From: JAKPUX01 sp035353815
Lineage (GTDB): Bacteria; Zhuqueibacterota; Zhuqueibacteria; Residuimicrobiales; Residuimicrobiaceae
Assembly: GCA_035353815.1 (NCBI GenBank)
Contig: DAOQAG010000020.1
Location: forward strand, 1 to 64,000
Reading direction: 5' to 3'
Length of the DNA: 64,000 nt
Below are positions 7,616 through 15,124 of this stretch, piece by piece. The position numbers and the translations under genes were made by a program. Positions within the stretch are counted from its first letter, which is position 1. Each line of letters begins with the position of its first letter. The notes below the pieces were generated by a model that worked only from the letters and a program-made list of their open reading frames with translations, was not told the origin of the DNA and ran no database searches.

Positions 7616-9823
7616 TTAAAATTGTTTCCAGCCCAGGTTGATAATGATTTCATCCTTTAAAACACCATCCTGCATGAGCTTGACCAGCAGGAGATAGGGA
7701 AAATCGATTTTAAGGGTATCCAGGTCCACCTCTGCGCGGGTTCCCGGCAAAATCAGCAGGGGCTGCTCCATCATGGTCAAATTATCGACCGTCTGGAGGT
7801 GAATTTCGCCGTGAGCCACCGGATGGAGAGCCTCAATGGTCAGGCGCTTACCGTCGCGGCGGACCGTGAGATTTTTTGGCAAGGCGACGATGCAGGACAT
7901 CGCGTCGGCGGGCTCTTCGGGACTGATCAGGCGAACCTTGCCCCCTGCGACCTCGTGGGCGATGGGCTGATGGTTCCAGAGGTCGATATAGTGCCAGTCG
8001 GGCGGATAGGGAACTTCCATGAACGGGCCGACCAGGCGTTTGGGATCGAGCCGGGTGCCCGCATCGCGGCCAAGCTGGTACATGGGATAGATGCATTTGT
8101 CCGCCACCGGGAAGGCGTTGACGAAGAGGTCCCGGCGCAAAGCCGAAACCAGGGGCACCGGATCGCCGGTCAGGTAGGCGTCGCGATTCTCATGGATGAT
8201 CCGGCTGTAACGCTGGATGAGGATGCGCTCATCCCAGCTGTAGCGGTTGATCTCACCAAAGATATCTTCCCAGACAATAAAGCCGACCCCGTTGAAGAGG
8301 GCATTGAGGACCAGATCATGCCGGGTCCGGGCCGAACGGTTGATGTTGTGGACGTTATGTTCGGGGAGGATGAAGCGAAAGAGATCAACATTGGGCATTT
8401 TATTGGTGGCATCGCCCGATTGATTCCAGCTGCCGGTGACGAGCTGGGCCGCCTTGAGGTCGGGGCGTCCCTCACTGACGAAGACATTGTCAGGATTGAC
8501 GCCATCCAGGGCAGCGCGGAAGGCCTGATCCGACTCGTCCATGGTATCGAGAAAGACGCCGTCTGAACCGATGGCGCCGGCGACGCGGGCTTCCTGGGTG
8601 AAGCGGTCGGTGCGGCCTTTCATGATATCCCAGGGCTTGTAGGGGATGAAAACCTGAACTCCGCGGGCGTGGGCGCGTTCGACCATCTGCTTCAAGCCCA
8701 CCAATCCCCCGGGGAGATCCTCATACATGTCCATCTGGTCGCGGTTGTCGATGCCCATGCGCGGATAGTCGTGCCAGAGCAGCATATAATCATACCCGCC
8801 GAAATTCAACTGGCCTTCATCGAGAAATTCATCGATGCGCAGCCGGTTGGCGGCGGGATCGTAGATATCCTTGCCATACATGAAGGTGAAATGGGAGACG
8901 AAGCGTTGCCGGTATTTCTCCTGTACCGGCCGTTTGTAAAAGGTAAAATCGAATCCGGAGCGGATATAATTACGGAAGGCATAATAGGCGGCATGCCAGT
9001 CGCCAGGGTGCGGGCCGATCCGGGCTTCCAGGAGCAGGGTTGTCTCCCCGGGCTTTTGCACGAGGCGGAAAATCCTGGACTTAAAGTCCTTGTAATCGGC
9101 AAAATCAAGGTCGAGCGCCGTCTGTACGACATGCAGGTAAACCCCGCAACGGGCTTTCAGATCGTAGAGGTCGATGGGCATTTTGGGATCGGTGGCGCTG
9201 GTGAAATAAAAGATAAAATCCCTGGGCGAGTCGATGCAGAAGCGGTCCCGTTGTGTCGGGAGGAGATAATGGGTATCGCGGCCCTGGCCGATCACCAGCT
9301 TTTGCAGAAACGGCAAGGTGATAGTACTGGCGACAGATTCGGGATCACGGAAGGTCCGCCCCCCCGTCGAAGTATTGGTCATCCGCGCACTCCAGGCCAG
9401 TTCGCGGCCGGTGCCAAGGCTGAAGGTCTGCTCGACAGGCAACGGGTTCTCGACATAGGTGCACTCCTGCCGGACGGTCACCGAGACGCGGTCTGCAGCC
9501 TGTTGTTCCTGCACAGAAAAGATCTGGTACCCGACATCCGGAAAATCCCAGGGCAGCCGCACGGAGAGAAAGAGCAGCGGTGGATTCCCCGCCATAAGGT
9601 TCACCCCGGTGCTCTTCTCCGTCATGCCGGCAAGATAGACTCCGCGGTCTATCAAGAGTTCGAAACGCACCGAATCGTTCTCGAGGATGACCTCGCGTAC
9701 CAGCTCCTTGGAGGGAACAAAGGTCAGGCGCACTCCGGCAGGGCTGTTCAAAACGGCCGTGAAAGTGATGAGGGTCAGGAGAAAGCGGATGCTTCTCCGA
9801 TGCACTACAGTGTGTTCAGTCAT
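7616..9823 (-). CDS. Exported TIM-barrel glycoside hydrolase-like protein
   Basis: The protein has 735 residues from the ATG at 9823 (GAGGAG site; a GTG-type upstream start is less likely) and a signal peptide. A beta-rich N-terminal region (about 30-300) is followed by a barrel-like part with GGYDYMLLWHDYPRMG, GVQVFIPYKPWD and, near residues 417-424, DGVFLDTMDESD, which resembles the nucleophile strand of clan GH-D and GH31 enzymes. NVFVSEGRPDL follows about 25 residues later. A beta-type tail completes it. I cannot assign a known family with certainty; the layout recalls DUF6259-like putative glycosidases. Its place among ribosyl hydrolases suggests it trims a sugar from the same imported material. 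Confidence 0.6.
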   Translation of the reverse strand: MTEHTVVHRRSIRFLLTLITFTAVLNSPAGVRLTFVPSKELVREVILENDSVRFELLIDRGVYLAGMTEKSTGVNLMAGNPPLLFLSVRLPWDFPDVGYQIFSVQEQQAADRVSVTVRQECTYVENPLPVEQTFSLGTGRELAWSARMTNTSTGGRTFRDPESVASTITLPFLQKLVIGQGRDTHYLLPTQRDRFCIDSPRDFIFYFTSATDPKMPIDLYDLKARCGVYLHVVQTALDLDFADYKDFKSRIFRLVQKPGETTLLLEARIGPHPGDWHAAYYAFRNYIRSGFDFTFYKRPVQEKYRQRFVSHFTFMYGKDIYDPAANRLRIDEFLDEGQLNFGGYDYMLLWHDYPRMGIDNRDQMDMYEDLPGGLVGLKQMVERAHARGVQVFIPYKPWDIMKGRTDRFTQEARVAGAIGSDGVFLDTMDESDQAFRAALDGVNPDNVFVSEGRPDLKAAQLVTGSWNQSGDATNKMPNVDLFRFILPEHNVHNINRSARTRHDLVLNALFNGVGFIVWEDIFGEINRYSWDERILIQRYSRIIHENRDAYLTGDPVPLVSALRRDLFVNAFPVADKCIYPMYQLGRDAGTRLDPKRLVGPFMEVPYPPDWHYIDLWNHQPIAHEVAGGKVRLISPEEPADAMSCIVALPKNLTVRRDGKRLTIEALHPVAHGEIHLQTVDNLTMMEQPLLILPGTRAEVDLDTLKIDFPYLLLVKLMQDGVLKDEIIINLGWKQF

Positions 9824-9880
9824 CAAGGGCTCCTCAGCTATGGTTCGATGGGCCGGGCAGGAGGTCTCAGGGACCACCGC

Positions 9881-10690
9881 TCACCGGACACTTTGCACAC
9901 AGCGGAAACCGACCGTTGCGCAACGGTTCAGGGCTGGCGTCATCAGCCAGAATTTGACCCGCTGGTAATTGGTGATCGGTCCGCCCTGCATATACCAGAG
10001 GCTCCCCTTCGCAAGAAAAAAACTGCCGCCGCGCAGCCAGCAGAAATCGTGATAGCCATCGGTGGCAAAAGAGTCGGTCCATTCCCACACATTCCCGGTC
10101 ATGTCGAGACAGCCATAGGGACTTATCCCAAGCGGGTAACTGCCGACCGGCTGGGTGTCGGGTGAATCCATGTTGGCCCTGGAAGAATCGAAAAGATTGC
10201 CCCACGGCCAAACCCGGCCATCGTTGCCCTGGGCCGCCTTCTGCCATTCCGCTTCGCTCGGCAAGCGCTTTCCCGCCCATCGGGCATAGGCCTGGGCATC
10301 CTCCAGCGAAATCCAGATCACGGGGTGGTTCTCCTTACCCGCGGGGATCGCGCCCTGCGTCCAATGCCGGAGGAAATTCTCCGGCCACGCCGGTTTGTAG
10401 CCTGTTTTGTCGAGGAACAGTTTGAACTGGGCGTTGGTCACCTCGGTCTTGTCGATATAAAAAGCCGGGATGTCAACATCGCTCCAGGTGCGATAGCGGA
10501 TGCCGGCATCATCGATAACCAGGGTGTCGAGCGTCAGCCCTTCCCGCCAGCGGTATTCAACCCGCATCTCGAACTTGCCCGCTGGCACCAGCACCATACC
10601 GGAAGGGGTTCCAGCCCCGAGCTTGGAAATTCCCGTCCACAGGATCCAAACGGCCACAATTCCAAAGAGGGGTACGCCTCTGAACTGCAT
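9881..10690 (-). CDS. Exported FGE/SUMF1-fold protein without the catalytic cysteine pair
   Basis: The 269-residue protein has an N-terminal hydrophobic signal and then a formylglycine-generating-enzyme-type domain: MVLVPAGKFEM, IDKTEVTNAQFKLFL, VIWISLEDAQAYARWAGKRLPSEAEWQKAA, WPWGN, GCLDMTGNVWEW and a final VGFRCV. True FGEs have a Cys-x4-Cys pair just after the RGGS motif; here the text is RGGSFFLAKGSLW, so the active cysteines are missing. It is therefore likely a binding or accessory protein of the sulfatase-modifying-factor fold, not a sulfatase activator; no sulfatase lies in the window. The ATG has AAGGAG upstream. Role in the operon unknown. Confidence 0.75.
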   Translation of the reverse strand: MQFRGVPLFGIVAVWILWTGISKLGAGTPSGMVLVPAGKFEMRVEYRWREGLTLDTLVIDDAGIRYRTWSDVDIPAFYIDKTEVTNAQFKLFLDKTGYKPAWPENFLRHWTQGAIPAGKENHPVIWISLEDAQAYARWAGKRLPSEAEWQKAAQGNDGRVWPWGNLFDSSRANMDSPDTQPVGSYPLGISPYGCLDMTGNVWEWTDSFATDGYHDFCWLRGGSFFLAKGSLWYMQGGPITNYQRVKFWLMTPALNRCATVGFRCVQSVR

Positions 10691-10771
10691 AGGGATCTCC
10701 TTACATTTGCGAATGCGGTCTCTGGAGCGCTTTCTGCTCCGGATGCGAGCACCTCAGCAGCCCGCACGGCC

Positions 10772-11785
10772 TCAAAGTGTGTTGCTAACGGCAATGGTGA
10801 TGATCGCCAGCAGCAGAACCAGCAGCCCCAGGTTGAGCAGGGCACGCGCCGAGGATTGGGCGCCCTTCCACTCACCCCGCCATAAACCCCACAAATTGCC
10901 AAAACCGATCGAAAGGGAGATATAGAGCGGCCAGCCGGCGACGATGCCCAGTTTGCCGAGCCTGGAGGCGCCAATACCATAGAGGTAAAAGCTGCCGATC
11001 CACATCAAGGCCATCAATGCCCCCCAGCCGATGTTCTGCAGCAGGTGGGCATTGGCAAAACCGGCAAAATTCCGGTGCCGCGCCATCAGGAAGAGGCAAT
11101 AGCTAAAATTGACCAGAAATCCGACGGTGAAAAAGAGCGCCCAAACCGCATTGCCAGCGAAATGCGCCGGAGTGCCGGCAGCTTCTGCCGCACGGACGAG
11201 GCTGCTCGCGAAGGCCATCCCCACATTCGGGAAGCAGGAGAGGATGCCGGCAAATATGGCGATGGCCAGGCCGGCCGATGATACCCCGACCTTGAGAGCG
11301 GTACCGGCCGTGGTCGCCGCATGTTTGCGGCTGCCGGCAATAGTGCACAAGACAATGCCCAAAATCACGATCGCTGTTCCCGCGAGCAGAACCATCCCGC
11401 GCAAGGCCATCAGAGTGGCCGGAAAAAAAATGACCAGCGGAATCAGGGCCCCCAGACTGGCGATCAAACCCATGATGATCGGGTACCCCAGCGCCATGCC
11501 CAACCTCTCCATGCCGAGTCCGAACAGAATGGCCCCGATGCCCCATCCCGCACCGAAGAGGATCAGCACGATCAGATCGGTGGCGGGCACGGCTTTGTAA
11601 ATGGACCAGATGTCGGGGATGATGAGCAGGGCGATGAGCCAGTTAAAAATGAGCATGCCGAGCAGGGAGAAGGTCGCCCAGGTGTGCTCCCACTGCCAAT
11701 TCTTGGTCAGGGTCATCGGCAGGACAAAACTCCCCTGGAAAAATCCCGCGATGAGAACGAAGAGAAAACCGGTCAACAGATTCAT
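10772..11785 (-). CDS. RhaT-like sugar permease
   Basis: The protein has 337 residues from the ATG at 11785 (GAGGAG five bases upstream); an open frame extends to 12034 but that part overlaps the kinase gene in another frame. About ten membrane segments are visible, starting MNLLTGFLFVLIAGFFQGSFVLPMT, a pattern typical of L-rhamnose/proton symporter (RhaT) relatives in the DMT superfamily. Such proteins import deoxy-sugars or other monosaccharides. It sits directly after a PfkB kinase gene, giving a second permease-kinase pair in this operon besides 1237-3204. Substrate unknown; rhamnose itself is not supported, as no rhamnose pathway genes are present. Confidence 0.75.
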   Translation of the reverse strand: MNLLTGFLFVLIAGFFQGSFVLPMTLTKNWQWEHTWATFSLLGMLIFNWLIALLIIPDIWSIYKAVPATDLIVLILFGAGWGIGAILFGLGMERLGMALGYPIIMGLIASLGALIPLVIFFPATLMALRGMVLLAGTAIVILGIVLCTIAGSRKHAATTAGTALKVGVSSAGLAIAIFAGILSCFPNVGMAFASSLVRAAEAAGTPAHFAGNAVWALFFTVGFLVNFSYCLFLMARHRNFAGFANAHLLQNIGWGALMALMWIGSFYLYGIGASRLGKLGIVAGWPLYISLSIGFGNLWGLWRGEWKGAQSSARALLNLGLLVLLLAIITIAVSNTL

Positions 11786-11846
11786 GTGAACTCCTCGTAT
11801 GAAGGCTCGGACGCGGGCGCCGCGTTTTCCCCCGGCAGCAGCGCCC

Positions 11847-12782
11847 TCAACCGATCTGTCTGAGAATTTCCATCCAGCGCGCCTCCACCTCAGCGCGATA
11901 CGGATAGGACTCGATAGTCTCACGCTTTTGCGTGGAGAGCGAAGCGGCGGTGATACCGAGAGCGATCGCTTCGGCAAGGGGAAGGTCTTCGGCGAGTCCG
12001 ACGGCCAGCCCCGCATTGAGGGCATCCCCGGCACCGACCGAATCGACGACGGTCACCGGCAGCGCCGGAATGCGCCGCATCCCCTGCCGGCTGGCCCAAA
12101 GCACACCGCTGGCGCCCAGGGTCAGGATGACATGATCGGGACCGAGTTTCAGCAGGGCTGAGGCCAGCTCTTCGTCGGCGAGGGGATCGGTGGGCGAGAG
12201 GCCGAGCGCGATCCGGGCTTCGGTTTCATTGGGCGTCAGGGCGAAGAGTGCACTGAGATCATGGCCGCGCAGATCGACCGCGGGAGCAGGATTGAGGATC
12301 GCCTTTTTTCCCAGCTCTTTGGCGATCCCCGCCGCCGCCAGGGCGGTCTCCAGCGGGATCTCCAGGGGCGAGAGGACCACATCTGCATCGGCAATGATCT
12401 GCCGGTGCGCAGTGACATCCAGCGGCCGGAAATCCCCGTTGGCAGCAACATCGATGACAATCGAATTGGTGCCGCTGCGGCTGAAGATGATAAAGCCCAC
12501 CGCTGTCGGCAGGCTCTCCGAAAAGAGCACCCCCGCAGGGTCCACCCCCTCCTGCTGCAGCAGTTCCAGGAAGCCCTGGCCAAAATGGTCGCGGCCGATT
12601 TTGCCCATGAAGGTGGCATGGGCACCGAGACGGGCGGCGCAGGCCGCCATGTTGGAGCCCTTGCCCCCGTGCGTGGTGTGATAATTCCGCCCGATGATGG
12701 TCTCGCCTTCGACCGGGATGCGATCCGTATCCATCACCAGCGCGACAATGTAGCTTCCGACGACGATCACTCTGCCTGCCAT
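11847..12782 (-). CDS. PfkB-family carbohydrate kinase (second ribokinase-like)
   Basis: The 311-residue protein is a complete PfkB kinase with THHGGKGSNMAACAARLGAH near residues 36-55 and the active-site DSVGAGDALNAGLAVGL near 246-262. NPAPAVDLRG and TPNETEARIALG are ribokinase-like. It shares the family with the kinase at 1237-2163 but is clearly diverged, so the two may act on different sugars or on a nucleoside. A GAGGTG site precedes the ATG. It is followed 61 bases later by the RhaT-like permease and preceded by the UroD-type gene, all apparently in one transcript. Confidence 0.85.
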   Translation of the reverse strand: MAGRVIVVGSYIVALVMDTDRIPVEGETIIGRNYHTTHGGKGSNMAACAARLGAHATFMGKIGRDHFGQGFLELLQQEGVDPAGVLFSESLPTAVGFIIFSRSGTNSIVIDVAANGDFRPLDVTAHRQIIADADVVLSPLEIPLETALAAAGIAKELGKKAILNPAPAVDLRGHDLSALFALTPNETEARIALGLSPTDPLADEELASALLKLGPDHVILTLGASGVLWASRQGMRRIPALPVTVVDSVGAGDALNAGLAVGLAEDLPLAEAIALGITAASLSTQKRETIESYPYRAEVEARWMEILRQIG

Positions 12783-12806
12783 GGCACCTCACGATCTGAT
12801 TGGGGA

Positions 12807-13931
12807 TTAAAGCGAATACATCGCCAAGACATTATCGATGGGCGTATCCGCCTGGATATGATGGGAGCCGGAAAGGATATACCCCCCCTCCGGCCCGAGG
12901 ATTCTGCAGGTTTCCGCCACCTTGCTCCGCACCGCCTCCGGTGTCGCTGTCGGCAGAAATCCCTGAATGTCGATGCCGCCGTGAAAGACCATGCGTCCGC
13001 CGAATTCGCGCGCGAGATTCTCCGGAGCCATATCCCGGGCCGTGGGTTGAACTGGATTGAGAATCCTGATGCCCATATCGATGAATCGCGGGATCAGGGG
13101 AAAAACAGCACCGCAGCAATGAATCATCACCGGCTTACCATGGCGTCCCGCCAGGTCGATAATACGCTGATGGAAAGGCCGGATGAAGCGGTCATACATC
13201 TCCGGGCGCATCAGCAGACTGTTCTGCGAGGCGAGATCGTCGTAAAAATAGACGATGTCGATACCATCGCCAGCTGTTTCGAGCACGCGCTCCAGGTTGT
13301 GCAGATGGACCTCGGCGATGCGCTCCATGACGTAGAGCGGCATGGCCGGCGCCATGGCCAGGTCCAGCAAAAACCGTTCAAAACTGTACAGCGACCAGGC
13401 GGTTTCGAAGACCGAACCGACGCGGTAGCGGATGCTATGCATCGCAGTCCGGTTCAGGGCTGCGATCGCGGCGCGCAGCTGCGAAAAATCCCACCAGGCC
13501 GGGGTCGGCCAGTTGTAGGCTTTCAGATCGTCGAGGCTGGCGGCAGCCTCCAGCGGGTAGGAGACAAATTGATCGAGCTCGCCAAAGGCGTTGGCAACCC
13601 GCTGGCGGTGCGCCCCCCAGATATCACGGTTGCTGCCATCCGCTTCGACGCGGCGCCACATGCCGCCGACCGAGGAGCGCTCCTGCGAGGCCTCCATGTC
13701 CACCTGGTCGTGTTCAATTTCGGGCGGGCGGCAAAAGCTGTCATACGAGACAACGCGGCAATCGATGTCGAGCCGGTCGAGGATGGTATTGCGGTCGCGG
13801 GTGTTAAAGTGGTCGCCCAGGCGGCTCCAGATTTCGGGCACGGCGGCGAAATCACGCGGGGTTCGATCGCTTTTCTGGAAAGAAAGGGCTTGATGCACCC
13901 GCTGCTGAGGCGTGCGGAGGAGATCGGTCAT
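12807..13931 (-). CDS. Uroporphyrinogen decarboxylase-family (corrinoid methyltransferase-like) protein
   Basis: The product has 374 residues from the ATG at 13931; another ATG at 13946 gives five more residues, and neither has a strong ribosome site. It belongs to the UroD/MtaA superfamily: an N-terminal TPQQRVHQALSFQKSDRTPRD block, an internal YFYDDLASQNSLLMRPEMYDRFIRP block and MIHCCGAVFPLIPRFIDMGIRILNPVQ, where His and Cys of the H-x-C motif bind zinc in methylcobamide methyltransferases. It is too diverged for heme synthesis and has no heme neighbours. Relatives are common in sugar-use clusters of uncultured FCB and Verrucomicrobia-type bacteria, with unclear substrates; demethylation of a methylated sugar or nucleoside is one possibility. 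Confidence 0.75.
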   Translation of the reverse strand: MTDLLRTPQQRVHQALSFQKSDRTPRDFAAVPEIWSRLGDHFNTRDRNTILDRLDIDCRVVSYDSFCRPPEIEHDQVDMEASQERSSVGGMWRRVEADGSNRDIWGAHRQRVANAFGELDQFVSYPLEAAASLDDLKAYNWPTPAWWDFSQLRAAIAALNRTAMHSIRYRVGSVFETAWSLYSFERFLLDLAMAPAMPLYVMERIAEVHLHNLERVLETAGDGIDIVYFYDDLASQNSLLMRPEMYDRFIRPFHQRIIDLAGRHGKPVMIHCCGAVFPLIPRFIDMGIRILNPVQPTARDMAPENLAREFGGRMVFHGGIDIQGFLPTATPEAVRSKVAETCRILGPEGGYILSGSHHIQADTPIDNVLAMYSL

Positions 13932-13958
13932 GCTGCATTCATCCATTGGGATAGGAGA

Positions 13959-14000
13959 GCCAGGCCCCGGCCCGGAGGAAGAAAAAAGCCGAGGCCTGGC
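13959..14000 (-). other. Inverted repeat between the PorV-like and UroD-type genes
   Basis: Arms GCCAGGCC (13959-13966) and GGCCTGGC (13993-14000) can pair in the transcript around a 26-base loop that contains six U residues. It could be an mRNA processing or partial termination structure, lowering expression of genes downstream of the outer-membrane genes. The U-run sits inside the loop rather than after the stem, so it is not a standard terminator. Confidence 0.3.
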
Positions 14001-14020
14001 AGCGTTGAGATTGCCGGTAT

Positions 14021-15064
14021 CTATTTGCCGAACGCAAATCCCAGCGTGAACATGTGCACACTTTGCAGACGGCCATAGTCCAGATAGGCGTAATCGATAC
14101 GGCCGGTGATATTTTTCATATTATAGTTGAGGCCGCCGCCCAGGGTCAGCCCCTGCTCATCATAATTGAAACGGTAGCCACCACGGAGGTTGAACATGTC
14201 GAGGAAGGTATACTCGAGGGCGGCATGCACCCGCTCCGGCCCATCGTTGACATGGACTCCCTCGAGATAAGTGGCAAGCTGGTGGGGCCGCCCCGCCTTC
14301 TTCTCGATCAGGTCATAGCCCACGCCGATGCGAAAGTCCAGCGGCATGCGCACCGTCTGCGGCACACCATAAATCTCGGTGAAGCCGGTGAACTCCTTGT
14401 CGGCGCCAAAATTGCGGGCGACCAGCGAAAAGCGCAAGCTGCGGAAGCCGGTTCGAAAATGGACGCCGAAATCCACATTCCAGTTTTTCACCTTGGTCTC
14501 ATCGAGGGTTTCCTCGATATAGCTGACATGGCCGCCGATGGAGAGCCGGTCGGTCACGGTGCGCGCATAGGCGAGCCCGATGAGCAGGTCGCCGGAGGTG
14601 AAGGTACCCAGATCGCCGCTGCGCTCGGTGATGTTTTCGCTCTCATTGAAGAGATTTTCGGTCCTGATCATATCGCCGGCATCGAGCGAGGCCAGCGTCA
14701 GGCCGAAAACACCCAGGGAGCCGAAATTTTTCGCGACCGCAGCCGTCATATAGGAGATGTCGGCGACGTAGTTGATTTTGGTAAAACCGGCGTCCATGTT
14801 TTTTACATCGACCAGGTTGGCCGGATTGGCATAGACCGCCATGACATCATTATTCTTCAGGCCGCTGATCACTCCGGCCAACGCGGCATTTCTGGCCACC
14901 GTCGGCAGGTGGAGAAACTGCCAGCCGGTCTGGCCGACCCGTTCGAAAGCCGGCGGTTTGACTTCATTCAGGGGCGGTCTCGGCGTTTGCGCCCATGAAA
15001 GGGTCGCCCCGATGAGCACCGCCAGCGCCACAGCCATGAAAAATGGATTGATCTTACTGGTCAT
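14021..15064 (-). CDS. PorV/PorQ-family outer-membrane beta-barrel protein
   Basis: The protein has 347 residues from the ATG at 15064, which has GGAGGAATTTGTT upstream; the frame opens at 15109 but without a ribosome site. After a signal peptide (about 1-26) comes a FadL-like barrel: FLHLPTVARNAALAGVISGLKNNDVMAVYANPANLV is the family's N-terminal signature, in which exported proteins are described as having an Ala-rich segment then an Asn-Pro-Ala turn. It ends LGFAFGK. PorV-type proteins shuttle type IX cargo to the cell surface, which fits the PNPF-domain protein encoded directly upstream (15125-17131). It may be a dedicated partner of that protein. Confidence 0.8.
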   Translation of the reverse strand: MTSKINPFFMAVALAVLIGATLSWAQTPRPPLNEVKPPAFERVGQTGWQFLHLPTVARNAALAGVISGLKNNDVMAVYANPANLVDVKNMDAGFTKINYVADISYMTAAVAKNFGSLGVFGLTLASLDAGDMIRTENLFNESENITERSGDLGTFTSGDLLIGLAYARTVTDRLSIGGHVSYIEETLDETKVKNWNVDFGVHFRTGFRSLRFSLVARNFGADKEFTGFTEIYGVPQTVRMPLDFRIGVGYDLIEKKAGRPHQLATYLEGVHVNDGPERVHAALEYTFLDMFNLRGGYRFNYDEQGLTLGGGLNYNMKNITGRIDYAYLDYGRLQSVHMFTLGFAFGK

Positions 15065-15124
15065 AACAAATTCCTCCAATTTTTCCCGTATGAACGTGAA
15101 AATGCGCAAGAATGGCCGTAACGG

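Noticed and set aside
9881..10690. Sulfatase-activating formylglycine-generating enzyme
   Set aside because: The fold is right but the catalytic cysteine pair is absent and there is no sulfatase in the window.
12807..13931. Uroporphyrinogen decarboxylase of heme synthesis (hemE)
   Set aside because: The H-x-C zinc motif and the sugar-operon context point to the methyltransferase branch.
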